64,000 nucleotides of DNA, from assembly GCA_003864495.1 (NCBI GenBank), contig ML133409.1:1862861-1926860 (forward strand), written 5' to 3'. This stretch comes from Nemopilema nomurai (Eukaryota > Cnidaria > Scyphozoa > Rhizostomeae > Rhizostomatidae). The notes beneath the pieces were generated by a model. That model saw only the letters and a list, made by a program, of their open reading frames with translations. It ran no database searches and had not been told where the DNA came from. Within the stretch, counting starts at the first letter, position 1. Every line of letters begins with the position of its first letter. The position numbers and the translations under genes were made by a program. This document shows positions 12,401 to 25,400 of this stretch, piece after piece.

Positions 12401-15400
12401 CATTCCTCGTCAACAAATTTATTCTTAGAGCATCGGTATGAATTATGATTGTATAGCTGAGTTAAATCTGTCAGAGTCAATCAGAAACAGAGCTACAGAG
12501 TACAACAGACAACGCGTCGTCTCTCTCTCTCTCTCGGCCTGGCTCTGTGTTCTCTGCACGTTAAATAAGACAACTTTGGCTCGGATCGTCCATAGAGGTT
12601 GAGCAACGCAGTCGGTAGAAACCCATCTCAACTCGTTTCTACAAACGCCCTTTGCAACTTTATTAGTCCTTCTCTGGACTCACGCATGACATGCAGATGG
12701 CTTTAAGACTTGATGAATGACATATTTTCCAATATTTGTGATTCCTCATTGTCTGTAGTTTCTCTTGCTGTATGACTGATAACACAAGATTCAAAGAGCT
12801 AACGAAATGTTTTCCAACTTATTCTTAATATGTCTTTGGTTCGTAGAATTAATCCAGGAGATGAAATTGACGAAAATGGAACTAAAGACAGAGGCATGTA
12901 TAGTTCAAAGAAACAGTCTCTGATGCCTGTCATCGACGAAGAATCAGCAGTGCTGGGAAATGACATCGACGGGCCCAATGCATTGGAACTTAGTCCAAGA
13001 GCAGAAAAACCAAAATGCGAGGCATTGCAGCTAACAGTAAAAAAACCAGACTTAGATGGACCAAGTAAGTCAATTTTTTCGCCTCAGTTTTTTTAGAGCA
13101 CCTTCGTTTGATATTTGCATGCGAAGTTTAAAGTTCTTTTTCAGAAACCTCACTCCAAAGGGGCCTCCAAAGAGACTGGGGTCGTTTTTTATTGTTCATA
13201 GTTGGGTCTCCATTTATTCCCGTTTTTCGTCCATTCTGATTCTTCTTTGGCTAGCAAACTATCAGCTCCGAAGCAGAGGCATTTTGTGGGGCTCTTTCTT
13301 GACGAATCATGCTATCTGCAAAGCAGAACCGTTTCTCCTTTCTCTTATTCTCCTTTGTCTCCACCCATATCACTTTCGCTCCTTTCTTATTCTAACATCT
13401 CTTTTTCTCTCTTCCCTGTACTTCTATCATACCTCTCTCTCTTGTACCTCTTCCTTTCTCTCCATCCCCCTATGTTCACAACAATCTGTTTTGACTCCAC
13501 TTGTTTGACCAAGTGAGCTCCCCACGTCTTAATTATCAAAAGCATTTTACCAAAACCAGTTAAGCATTTTCCATCGAACACTTTTTCAAAAATGTAATAT
13601 TAATGGTCAAACTAATAGTATTTAGTTAATTTAATTTTTCCTTTCAAGCAATATTATTAGTAGTTTACTCGTCATCTGCCAATTAAATCTCGATTTTAAG
13701 TTAAAACTCATTTTCAAACGATAAGATTAAGACTGTTTGCTGAGACAAAAGACATTCACAGTGTGTGAAATCATAATTTTTCAACAACCATCTGGGCGAG
13801 TCCATTACTTATTAATGCCACAAAAAATCCAAGCTCAACATCTGACATTTTCGAATCATTGTCTCTCTGAATCCTGATTTTTCCCTTGAAAACAGCCATT
13901 CATCATAAATACAATACTTCTATTGCATTTTGCCAATCAGAGCCCATCTCATCACGTGTGCACTTACCATGCTACTTCAACGGCATTTAGTTTGATGGAA
14001 TCTTTCTCCTGTATGAATAAGACCAAGAAGTCTTTAATGGTAAAAACACTAGTGTTTGGTCACTTAGCCATTTAGCCTCTTTCAACTTAACCAAGTACGT
14101 CCCTGGTATATCACTTCACTACTTTTAGTCATAGCCAAGCTACTTTTTAAATCATTGCAAAGTTTTAAAGTAATATAGACGATGATGCTCTACAGAATGG
14201 TTTTCTTGTCATATCATTCCTTAAGTCGGATATTGTCCAATTCGGGCTACAACTTTCATATCCGACTTTGATTGAAAGTAACAACTAACGTTTGGTGTTT
14301 GAACCAGATCAAAGGCGAAAGTGTTTGATCTTTTGAGCTTCTGCGACTTAGGTTTCTAACCTTGGGATTTGTTCCACCTGTTTTTGTGTTCATAACATGA
14401 ACCGAGATCCGTTAAATATTTATGAATAGCGTGAAATACCGCATTTAAGAAATCAGCTGTAATGTATTGATTATTCATGACTTAAATCGGTTTCAATATG
14501 TCACTTTCAAGAGTCAAGCAAAGCATGGCTATTTCCATGGCAATGTAAACAAATCCGAAGACCCAGTCCCTTTTTTGGCGTATATAACCATGAGTTGCCA
14601 ACTGTGTTACCAAGCAATACGGGTGTTCATGTGTTCGCCTGTCGCTCACAGACTATAGACGTGTGATTTGCAACACACTTTGTTATAAGCATCGTCTGGT
14701 GATATTTGATATTATCTAAAGCTGCAGCAATGGCATCTGTTGCACAAGTGAACACTTTTAAAAACGTTTTTAATCTGCACGACTATGACGTTGGGCCTTC
14801 TTATCTTGGTCATGACACTTTTAGAGGATTGAGAGATCTTCGTGGTGAATGTTTACCTTTGCTAAACATTTATGGTAAGTTAACTAGAGCTGTGTACCGC
14901 AAACTTCACCAAGTTATCTGAGTTATAATTATGTCATTTGAACTTTTATCCAAGCAAACATCAATGATTTCTCCACAATTGTTTGCTTTATTTGATATGA
15001 TCTTATTCTTTAAAGTGTTTTCTTGTACTTTTGACTTTCATCAATTTCTATCAATTGACTGCATTCTGATTTTCTAAGTCAAGCTGGAAAAACAGACCGT
15101 GATGCAATGTAATTGACTATAGCAATGTTATGTAAGACTCGTGTTTTTCAAGTTTACGTAAAGTTGGAATCAAACAATTAAGTCGGTGATGAAGATGATT
15201 TCCTGTTTACGATAATTTATTTCATTGCTATGGTGATGTCGTTGTTTTCCATTTGGTTACTTCCCTGAATCACATATTCAGCTTTCAAGAGTCTTGAACC
15301 TGCTGGTGTGTTCATTCGCCTGTTTACCGCAACAAGACTTCCCAACCAAAGTGCGTGGTCTCGCGGCCTCTGGTCTTGTTTAAGATTATCAGATGCTTCA

Positions 15401-18400
15401 GTTTTGGAACTTTGCTTTGAATCCCATATGAATGAACTCTTGGGCGTTACTTGTAGCTTTTACTTGGTAAAACAGATTACTGTGCAGATGTGATCTTGCA
15501 TTGATTCTGATAATGATGGTAACCAAAGGACTTTTACCTTTAAAACAGGAAACACCCTGTTGATATTGTTTATATTATTTCATTTGTTTGCCTATTAATT
15601 TCCAGGGACGCAGTCTCCAATGCGGCTGAAAACAGCGCCAGAAAAGCCAATGACGTCACAATCTTTGATGCAAGCAGATCCTTTGATGCCTCGCCATGAA
15701 GTGACATTTGATCATGCAAACCTTGAAATGACTAGATTGAAAACTGCATCGAAGTCGTCTCCTCATGGTTTGAAGACGATACCAAAAACTGCATTTGGAA
15801 GTGATGATAAAAACAAGGAGTCCGATTCATTTGTGCCTGTGAAAAAGCTTTCAAAGATTAGACCGGTTGACAAGACGTGAGTAGACAGACTATCCTTATC
15901 ATTATCTTTAACTATGTGACTCTTTGTCATCATTCAGTGAGCCTATGTCAGCATGTGTGACAAATGCAGTCAAGTAAAGATATAAGAATATAGCAGCTAA
16001 AGTTACCTACTTCGATGCAGCTCTTTTCTTTCCATATGGAAAGTATGTTGGGCTTTTGTGACGTAAGAAATTACATTACGCTGTTTGTCAATGGCACCGT
16101 CGTGTTACCCGGTCACCGACGTTCGAGTCCCTTTTTTTATGTGGACTTACTGCTTCCACTTTTAGGTGCTCGAACTGCCTCCACGATGCTGGTCAGGAGC
16201 TGTGCTACTTGTGCTACCAGCGAGAACGCAGAAATGTTCCCATTTATCTGCACGAGGAGCGAAGGAAGAAGGAGTTAGAAGAAGACCGACTACTGCAGCA
16301 GTATCAGCATATAAAAGATTATGAAGCTATTCTCAAAGATCAGGTAGGAAGCTTTCAACAATAGGGATTTGTCTGTTGTACCTCAAGGATCCTTTCTAGG
16401 ATCGTCACTTCTAGGATCGTCACTTCTAGGATCGTCACTAGGACCTGTACACTCTAGGAATCAATTTACACCTCATTGAACAAAATTGGGAATTCCACCA
16501 AACAACTTCTTTAAACTTCTACAGGCGTGCTAGTTTGCTTTTTGAGCAAATCGGTGAGCTTATGGTATGCGTGTCCTTTACCTATGAAGTAGAGACACAA
16601 AATATACCATCAGTCTTTAAGCCTAGATCCCAAGCGTATCTCTTCGTAGATGTTGAAAATAAGAATCTTGTTACTTTGCATTCTTGCAAGCAAAGTATTT
16701 GGACTTTTTTCTTATATGATTCTTCTTGGTTGATATTTTGGAAGCTATGTTCATCTTCATTGACATTCTAACCAGCCACGCTCATCCATGCTTCTTATAC
16801 ATTCTACCTGGTACACTTCCTGTTATCTTGTTTTCTGTTCCCTTGTTGCCACGATTGTACTCTAAATTAGTGCCTATCTTCTTTGGTAATGCGTCACGTT
16901 ACTTTTAAAGATGGTTGGCTATTTTTGGAACTACGTTTATCAGTCGATGGTCACCTTGTGTTAAAGTCATTCCGTTCTTCGTTTAGGACGCGAAGGCTTC
17001 TAACAGAGCAGAGGCACAGAAAGTGGCTGCTTTTAATCTCGGTGTTGCCGAAGCAGTCAAGGTTTGAATTTCGTCATTTTTTCATCAACTTATTGCTATC
17101 TGTGTACCTAAATTTCTTTTCTGCGTATGTTATGAATATTGTCAACAATTCTAGAAAAGGAAACGCTCTTTTTTTAATCACATATTTTACTTGCTTTGCT
17201 GCATTTTTACCTGACAATGTTTTCTTCTACTGCAAACAAAGACATATCCTAGTTTCCTTTCAATCAAACTCATATATAATAACTTATTAATGTGATTACC
17301 CTTGATTAACCGAAATCCGAATCTCTCTGCCTTAGGTGAAAAAGTCAGAGCGACCAACAGACTTCCATGTACGTATTCTTTACTTGCAATTTGTTTACTG
17401 CCGTTCCATTTAACCTCTTTAATTTTTGTCCCAAAACTTTGCAAGCTTAAGAATAGCAGAAAGCGATCAGTTGCTTGAAGAAAGACAGATCCTATTTGAA
17501 TTGTAAAGCACCCATTTGCATAAAAGTTACACGCCACTAGGCGTTTTTACTTCTTTATTGTTATTATTTATCTCTTTTATTCTACAGCGTTCCTTTGTTT
17601 TTTACAAAAGAGGCGTCAGCCCTCCATTTGCTCACACACAACATAACTACCACAGCGACCTTGCAGCTCAGGTATAACTTAGACATAGACTCATATTGGT
17701 TTATTTACATTAATTCTTTTGTAGTAACCTAGATATACTTCTTGCATAGATTTAGAAGTTTGATTTAAATAAAAATTATTTTGCTTCGATGTATACTGAC
17801 TTCCCAATTAGTTTTCATACGTCTTGATAGGTTGATAGTCATATTTTGGGTTGAGAGTTGAAAGAGTCAATGTATCTATACTAATGTTCTTTTATGTTGA
17901 AAAATCGTTCGATTGCCATGTTTTAATTTTTAGTTTGATTTGATGCTATTCATTTCACAAAAAATTTCCTTTTTCATCTAGGTAAAACAACGAGAAAAAC
18001 AATTACTGAAGGTGAAAAAGGAAAAAGATTTCATGGAAAGGTTTGAGCAAGTGCAGTTAGCTGAAGAGTGAGTATCCTTTTATGAGACACCTTAAGTGTT
18101 ACAGCTTGTTGAGAATTTTACATCAGCAGCCATTATTTTATACCAATAAATAGCTTGCATATTAATTATTAAGTTTACTGGAACTTTGTGATTAGTTAAG
18201 ACCTAATTTATTTAGGTGTTTTGATTGAAGGCTGAATTTGATTTACAAGCCATATAACATTTCTGGAAAAATGACTAGCTTATGCCTTTTCTGTCTTCAT
18301 CATTCGTTTCTACATCAACAACTATTTTTTGCTTCACAGCCTCGCTGTTCAAAGAGAGCAATATTTAAGAAATAAAAGACTACAAAGTGAGGAATATAAA

Positions 18401-21242
18401 AAAGCTTTAGACACCCAGGTGAGCTTTTCCAGATATTTTGCCAATCTTTGTTAGATATTTCCAGGAAGCAGCTACTTGAAGATATATTCAAATTAAAATC
18501 GAGAAGAGTGAGGCTTTGTTCCTGAATAATTCTGTTATTCGATGATTTCGTTTAGCTCTAGAATATGCAGTAGTTTTTTGTTTATCTAGTATCATGCTCG
18601 GATTGGCTGTCACTTATGAACGCAGTATAGATGTATTTAGAATGGTCGGCTTAGTGAAGAGGTTAGCATTTGTCTCTCGACAGAGTACAAGAACCCGATT
18701 TATGTTTACCTCAGGATAACAAATGGCCTTTCATTAAAATTTGTAACTTCAGATTGGAAAGGACCGCCCAATTGCCTTTCATATTTTCTGCGTTTGACAA
18801 GATTTCACATTGTAAAGCTGTTTTCGTATTTTAGTCGTGGTTGGCTATTTGCCCATTTTAGGCGATTAAATTGATTAGCTAGAAGCGAGATCTTGCTTTT
18901 ATGTGTAGAAAAGCGATGTTGCTTTTTAAAAAATGTGCAAAGAGTTCCATCATTTTGTCAATTTTCGTGGCAACATATTTTCTAAACTATGATTTATTTT
19001 GGAAATCGTTAACCTCAAAACATGCGAAATTTCACCAAGCAGTCGAATGCATAACCGCATTTAATGTTTTTTACTCTAAATTCACCAAACGGTTTTATAC
19101 ATTAGGCATATAAAATCCAGTTGCAAGAAGATTAAGGTTGTTTAGAAATCCTATTCGTAATACGAAGTTAGTCCATAATTCCTGAGTTTTAACGTGCAGA
19201 AATGTATTGTAAGTTTTTTGAGTTAGCATGTAAATTGCGTCTCTATTGAAAACTTTCTCATTTACGAACTATTATTTGATAGTGACATTTTGGTTGATAA
19301 TCTGCCTTTGTATAAATAAGTGGAAATAGGGACTTAGTTCGAGATGAATCTTTTCAGTGTTTCATGTCTTCTCATTCAAGCTGGTAGTAAATTTTCTAGT
19401 CTTCAGAATAGTTTGCGTGTTTATGTTGCTGTTGTTGTCACCGTAGATATACATCAAGAGATGTATAGAGCGTCAGTCTTTTCAGTGTTTCATGTCTTCT
19501 CGTTCAAGCGGGTAGTAAATTTCCTAGTCTTCAGAACAGTATGCGTGTTTATGTTGCTGTTGTTGTCCCCGTAGATATACATCAAGAGATGTATAGAGCG
19601 TCAGTTTCAGGTGGACACAGGCCGTAGTCGCAAGGGCCTAACGCTCCCAAAAGCAAACGTCATCCAGCCATTCCAGGAGACCAGTAAAACCGAGACAGTC
19701 TACAGAGGAATTAGAGAGCCACGTGGCAGGAACACAGTTAGTATTAGTGTTTAGCAACTAGAGTGGGTAGTACAGTAACGTAGACAGAGTGAAGTATAGT
19801 TCTCGCCTTCGTAGGGGCACTTGTGGAGAAGAACTTTTGTATGATGTCAGTAAACGGTTTAATTACGCTCTCTAAAGAAAATGTGATCTATATCTCAAAA
19901 AAAAATTTTTAAGAGAAGATGATGTGATGTACCCTTTCATGCTTTGCTATCGTTTCGTCATCTCAACAACCTCACGTAGTGCTAGATAATTAGATTGCGC
20001 TAGTTGCCTGCCCTTTCCATTTCATTAGAGTCAACCCCCTTTCATGAAGTAATTTTTTTATCAGTCCTTTGTGTGCGGTGTTATACAGTGCAGTAGTTTG
20101 TAGAGGGCAGTGGGAAAGTTCTGTTGACGTTCCAAGAGATTTGGCAGTGCATTCTAAGTGAAGCACTTTGGATAGTTTGAGGTAGTGAAATTGAATTTGT
20201 AGAAGGGTATCCACTTCAGTAGACCAGTCTTTGGAGAGAAAGAGTTACGTTTGAGTGAGAATGGTTTTAGAAAAGAAGATACATGCCATTTGCCACATAC
20301 ACAACGTTTCACTTGCTTAAAATATTCAGGCAGAGGAAATGGCTACACGATTAGTCAGGGCATCCGCTGTTAGTAATGATGCTGTTATAGAAGAACTTGT
20401 TCTTACTTTCTTGTGTTTCCATAGATGCGCTTTCGGCCACTGCCAATGGCAGGAGCATATCCAGATGCGGAGCAAGCGTATTTTGGCAAAAACGACATGA
20501 ATCATGAGAAAATGATGGAGAAGAGAGCCCGTGCGAGGAGACTGTACGAAGATCAACTCGGGGCGGCCGCTGACAAGAAGCGAAATGCCATCTTAAACGA
20601 CCTTCGAACGCAGAAAGAGGAATCCCTCATGTTGACAAGGGCGAAAACAGAGTACGTAAACATGCACGTGGTCAAAATCTGTCTTTAGCCGAAGCATATT
20701 TAGGATTTTGTTTAACAACTAAGGACGTAATCTCCCGCGTTTTCCTACTTCATGATCAGCTTTGCGCAATGTGCATGCCAGCTACTTGTATAAACATAAT
20801 CAAAGGATGCCTTTGGCTGCTTTTACTAAATCCTTGCATAATCTTTACATTTTGGCCGCCTCACTTTCGAATACAAATCACCAGCCCTGGGACAATTGTG
20901 CTTAATTTCTCCAAATCGTTAGTTATCAAAGAGTGCGATTGTTTTTGGAGATTTTTAAATTTTCATTGTTTTTACAGCTTGATTGAAGAGACGATCAGCC
21001 GTAATCGTGAACGAGTAAAAATACGACGTGACCTCGAGGACACGTGGCTCCAATCTTCGAAGGTGAAGCACATGCGCGAGACGGACGAGAAGACCCGTGC
21101 CCAGAGCCCTGGCCAACTTTTGCACGAGCAGTGTGATAAATATCGCAGGTGCAAAGAGTGTAAGCGCAAAATGCCGAATTGTGGGGAGTCGAATGTTTGG
21201 TGCGAGTCAAGGTACCTCTCTGGGTCCCGGATAATGGTCTAA
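9410..21242 (+). CDS. CCDC81: CCDC81, HU-domain coiled-coil ciliary protein (15 exons)
   Basis: Coding exons: 9410-9491, 9629-9690, 10184-10340, 10821-11077, 11846-11934, 12847-13064, 15606-15876, 16166-16343, 16987-17061, 17336-17368, 17588-17671, 17982-18067, 18340-18418, 20425-20651, 20978-21242; phases join to 720 aa (human about 650). Two N-terminal CCDC81-type HU folds are visible: the first (~17-100) carries KLDVGNNKFIVVQRPVF, the second (~105-187) VEGCVKEMLQALSRS and KMKFYKDF, both diagnostic of the family. A disordered Ser/Pro/Lys linker follows, then a four-Cys motif (C380, C383, C392, C395, then RNVPIYLHEER), charged coiled-coil segments in exons 9-14, and a conserved Cys-rich C-terminus (C685, C691, C694, C701, C708) ending GSRIMV. 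The family localises to centrosome/cilia; its HU folds resemble bacterial nucleoid proteins but no DNA role is implied. An internal alternative start is annotated separately. Confidence 0.94.
12520..12535. repeat. (CT)n microsatellite in CCDC81 intron 5
   Basis: An uninterrupted CT dinucleotide run of about 16 bp. Confidence 0.8.
13320..13470. repeat. pyrimidine-rich tract in CCDC81 intron 6
   Basis: This stretch of about 150 bp is dominated by C and T on the + strand (repeated TCTC, CTTT and TTCTC words). Open frames across it are Leu/Ser/Phe-rich products of this composition, not genes. Confidence 0.6.
14531..14587 (+). promoter_or_regulatory. putative internal CCDC81 promoter: X-box plus TATA box
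   Basis: ATTTCCATGGCAAT at 14531-14544 matches the RFX X-box consensus at 13 of 14 positions and is close to the palindromic core CCATGG. TATATAA follows at 14581-14587, about 143 bp before an ATG that opens an exon splicing in frame to CCDC81 exon 7. The combination within intron 6 suggests a second, RFX-dependent promoter. This is inference from motif and phase. Confidence 0.5.
14728..14874 (+). CDS. CCDC81: alternative first (or cassette) exon of CCDC81
   Basis: An ATG at 14730 opens 48 codons ending at a strong donor (TATG|GTAAGT) in phase 1, the same phase as CCDC81 exon 6, so it joins exon 7 in frame. The encoded start is MASVAQVNTFKNVFNLHDYD. Used as a first exon it would give a 480-residue isoform lacking both HU folds but keeping the Cys motifs and coiled coils. 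A GCTGCAG directly before 14728 would also permit use as a 147-nt in-frame cassette exon, but its pyrimidine tract is poor, so an alternative start is preferred. The sequence matches no domain I recognise. Confidence 0.5.
16394..16438. repeat. three exact copies of a 15-bp unit, CCDC81 intron 8
   Basis: TTCTAGGATCGTCAC is repeated exactly three times head to tail (16394, 16409, 16424), implying a recent expansion. Confidence 0.95.
19351..19606. repeat. 128-bp tandem duplication, CCDC81 intron 13
   Basis: Two copies (19351-19478 and 19479-19606) start TTTTCAGTGTTTCATGTCTT and end ATGTATAGAGCGTCAG, with only a few substitutions between them. Because 128 is not a multiple of three, the open frame across both copies is not meaningful. 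Confidence 0.93.
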
Positions 21243-22168
21243 AAAAACTCATTTCACAAGAACAATTTTGTACAGTAAAAAGGCGCTTGAAGCAACAAGT
21301 AAATGTAGAAGACTGCGATTTTAACGATTTTGTGCGACATTAGGAAATTAATATGGATATATAACCAAATGATGTATAAAGAGAAATCATGTGCTAGTTT
21401 GTTATAATTGTTATCAGCAACTAAACTGGGATCTGTTTGCAATTTCTGCTTAATTTCTTTACAACTCATACTCAGATGTCTCTAAGAAATTACCAGAAAT
21501 GGTGCAGAGGATTGTGCAATGAAAAATTCACAGGCTCTTAGGAACCGCAGTAATGGTCAAACTGCAGTATGTTTCCCTTTTAACGGTGTACTGAATGAGA
21601 GGGAATACAATGAGCAGCCCCCCTCCCCCATATGAATTTTGTTCCGACAGCACTGATTCAACTCTGTGCCGTACGTGGAATTCATTTGTAAAGATAGAAA
21701 TGAATTGGCTGCCAAGAAAGTAAAACTTCATCCCTGGGATTGGCCTTTAAGTATATCATGTTTCGACGACATAATTGGTCTGCGATTGTACTTTAGCCAG
21801 GCCATAAGGGGTGCGATTGAACTTTGAAGGTATGGGAATTTGCAAGTTATTCTTGATTCGGTTTTTTCAGTGATTACCTTAGGATAGCCATTCTGGGAAC
21901 ATTTCGTAAAGGAAGGAAATAGGGTAACCTTGGTGTGGAAATTTACTTTTATTATCCTTAGAATTCTAATCCCATCGCACATCACCTAACGATTCGATCT
22001 GCCAAATATAATGAATAAGAATTTAATCAGTAGTATAAACTTCGCACTTTACTGAAAGTTTATAATTTTTTCTGTACAGCTTGTAGGATGCAACCAAGTC
22101 GTTGCAAGTAAACAAGTATATTTTTGGCCTTCTAGTTTCAACACACATGTTTCAGCATCCATTCAAGA
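21243..22168. other. intergenic between CCDC81 and SOD1
   Basis: No exon is supported here. The stretch holds the CCDC81 3' UTR, in which no canonical AATAAA was found. Minus-strand open frames lack splice or family evidence. Confidence 0.5.
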
Positions 22169-22339
22169 TCTCGCGAATCAAGATGGCGGGAGTTTTGTAT
22201 TTACTCCTTGCTCTCTAGAATATTTCTAGTTTATTTTTATTGATTCTACTTTCCATTCCTTGTTACATAATGTGCAAAACCTACCCCGTATCAAAAGACG
22301 GCTTCTCGAAACTCTTTGTAATTCGCGGGTCACCCGCGA
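22169..22339 (+). promoter_or_regulatory. SOD1 promoter elements
   Basis: TCTCGCGAAT (22169-22178) directly abuts CAAGATGGCGGG (22179-22190), a strong match to the YY1 element of TATA-less housekeeping promoters. A 17-bp perfect palindrome TCGCGGGTCACCCGCGA follows at 22323-22339. All sit 130-300 bp upstream of the SOD1 ATG. Factor binding is inferred. Confidence 0.5.
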
Positions 22340-22467
22340 CAGACGCATGCCACGAGGGAAAGCGCGTCAGCTCACGTATAGTAAATGTCCACAGTCTGCA
22401 AAAGCTGGTCTCTTTCCCATCAATTCGAAGTTGTGAAAGTGTGTTGTGCGGTCAATAAAGCAGGAAA

Positions 22468-25400
22468 ATGGCAGCTATCAAAGCAGTTTGCATGCTTGTC
22501 GGAGAAAAAGTTAAGGGATCCGTCACCCTAGAGCAGAAAGTAAGTTTTGCAAGCGAGTTTTTCTATGCCCGTGGCCCTTGCCATATTTACCTGGTTGTAA
22601 GTAAAATTCATGTATCCAAATTCATGAATCTATGCAACACATATTTTCTTTGTATAACCCGAATCATAATCCCAAATTATGAATGCAGTGAAGAAACCAT
22701 CCGTTTTCCTGTCACCTCCTTTAGACGCATTGCACGTGGCCTGCCATTCTCAAAGTTTGTGTTTTTGCTGAGGACACACACCATAAAAACAAGGTCCTTT
22801 GAACTTAGGAGGGACGGTCAATATTCAAGACTGGGCACCAACTCGCACAGGCAACTTCCTTTACACCTATCCTGTTTCTAGGCAGTCTTGCACATAAGCA
22901 ATTTCCTATTTCAGTCAAGAGCACAGAGACCTTTTTATAGAAAGAATTGCTAAGGTTTGCTGAGGGATACATGCAGGGCCCAGACTGCAAAGTATTTTTT
23001 GTGCGCGGGGAATTATTTTCTGCCTCGTAGGTTTTCGTGGGGACGTCTCAAATATTGCAAAATAACAAGTTAAAAGCTGCAGAATTACATTTTTAGAGTA
23101 AAATTTGTTATTCTAATTTAATATTTTTAGAAAAGAGTTAATTCACATTACCTAGTGATGATTCTGCCAAGCCAAACATGTACTAGCTCGATAAGGGAAG
23201 TAGAGGCTTAGCCCATCTAAAATTTCTCTCAATTTCATATAAAAAAGTGTATAAAAAAGTATGCCACCATTGTAAAATGAGTAGATTCTGATGTCCAGGA
23301 TTAAATCTGCCCTAGACTATTACCCATTTGCAGATGGGAAATTTAATTCTGAAAAAAAGAAAATCTGTACATTGTAATTTGTTGCCATGCCTATTCTGTA
23401 ATTTCTTGATAATTACAGCATGACCTGACTCAATGTGCAGTGCTGCAATGTGGATTTTTCCAAATTTAAAAAATGCACAGATAGGATTCAACAAAGATAT
23501 GTTGGCCCATACCCAAACATGATTACACTTTTTTACTACATGTGTAAAGAAGTAAGGGTAACAGACAAACACTTTTGCAGATTTTTACATATTTCTTGTT
23601 GCCCTTCACTTTAAGGGAGAAGGACCCGTCCACATCACTGGTGAAATTACTGGCCTAGAAAAGGGAGACCATGGTTTTCATATTCACGAATTTGGAGATT
23701 ACACAAATGGATGCACCAGCACTGGAGGCCACTTCAATCCATTTGGCAAGAACCATGGAGCTCCTGAAGACGAGGAAAGGTAGTTAGCCCATTACCTACA
23801 GTTTTCATTATTTTTTATTTTGTTTTTATCACAGACTTTTGGATTTGATGTTTTGTGTTTCGAAATGTAAAAATAGAATAAGTGGATGCAACAAAAAATC
23901 TGCTAGGTGGTTTGTTATAACTTTTGATGTTATACTGCAAAGAAGAGAACTATGCCTTCAAGTTTTATGTGACAGTTAGACAAAAATTTCACTTTTCAAA
24001 TTTTTGTGCCTTAGCTGCCCTTTGAATCTGTGGTTTTAAAAGGTCATGTTCTGAGATAATTTTTCCTTATCCTTCAACTGTTGGCAAAGTTATGATTCTC
24101 TGTTACTTTGGTATAAAGAAAAAGTATTTTACTGAATTTTTGCTAAAAACATTGAAGACATTGATAAGCAGATTTTGAATGAGATGTCTTTTCCACATTT
24201 GATATGTCTAGATACATGTAGGATTAGTGCCTACTTGTATTCAAAGATATGATAATAGCCCTAGTTGTTTTTTAGTCCTGGTTTGTGGTGAAAGAAATTA
24301 TAAAAGCTAGTCCTATCTATGAATAGTGCAGAGAGGTCCTTTTTGAAACAAGTAACACAACCCAGTCATATAAAAATTGGTAAACTGAATCCACCTAAAA
24401 CCATTGAAACCGCAATAAAGTGCTAGAGACACTTGGATTGGTTTTTAACATCAATTGTTGGAGCTGTCTCTTTTGTTTCTAGACATGTTGGAGATTTGGG
24501 AAATGTGACTGCAGGAGATGAGAATGTAACCAAGGTTAACATAACTGACAAGCATGTCAAGCTTAGTGGTCCTCACTCTGTCATTGGAAGGGCATTTGTG
24601 GTATATTTTTTAATCTTTGATTACTAATAGGTTTTAGTGACTAAAGAAGATATTCATCTTACATGTGATTATGTTGTTGCAAGGATGCAGATACAAGAGT
24701 CCGGAGGCTATTATGCATGGGAAAAGATTGATGCGCTGACTCTTTATAAGATTGTTTCTTTATTACATAGACCTTTCTTACCCTCTACCATAATGGGAAA
24801 CTTGTTTCCTCCTGTTCTATTTATAGTTACTTTGGTCAATTTTGTTTTCATACTCTCCTGTGGGGTATGAAACAAACTTGTATGCTCATGCCAACTGCAA
24901 GAGAAAAAGTACTTGCCTATCCTTAACAGCCTATGCCTCTATTATGCTTGTAAATCTCTCTAACAGTTCTCTAAGTATCTTTGATCTCTCTTATTCCTCT
25001 TTCACTGACACATGAAGAATTTTAAATATCAGCTGTAATTTAAAAGCAAGACTCCCTCTGAAAAGAAAATAGCAAAGACTGCCGGACAGCCATCTCTATC
25101 ATCCCACACCCCCATGCAGAGCAGCCTAAAGTGACATCTTCATAGTCCTGAGAAGAAGTTAAAAAAGATTCTATTGCAGGTATCTGGTGGAGAACAGATG
25201 CAATTTCAGTTTCCAGTGAAAATTTGTAACTGTAGTAGATTATTTGATGACACAGGGAATGTTGTTCCAGGACTTTGCACCTGCATATCTAACTGATCTT
25301 AAACCATATTGCAGGGTATTTTCTTGAGTCATAAAAATATCACCTTTAGAAGCTTGTCTTGTATCATAGTAATGAACAGATGTCAAAGTGTTGCAAAAAA

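Noticed and set aside
13056..13508. Overlapping long frames after CCDC81 exon 6
   Set aside because: They reflect a pyrimidine-rich tract (Leu/Ser/Phe/Pro repeats), and exon 6 ends at a good GTAAGT donor.
16121..16130. GTTCGAGTCC followed by a T-run, like a tRNA B box and Pol III terminator
   Set aside because: The flanking T-stem does not pair, no A box or acceptor stem fits, and it lies in the polypyrimidine region before CCDC81 exon 8.
19344..19574. 76-codon frame across the 128-bp duplication
   Set aside because: Repeat-derived; the period is not a multiple of three, and no signal or domain is present.
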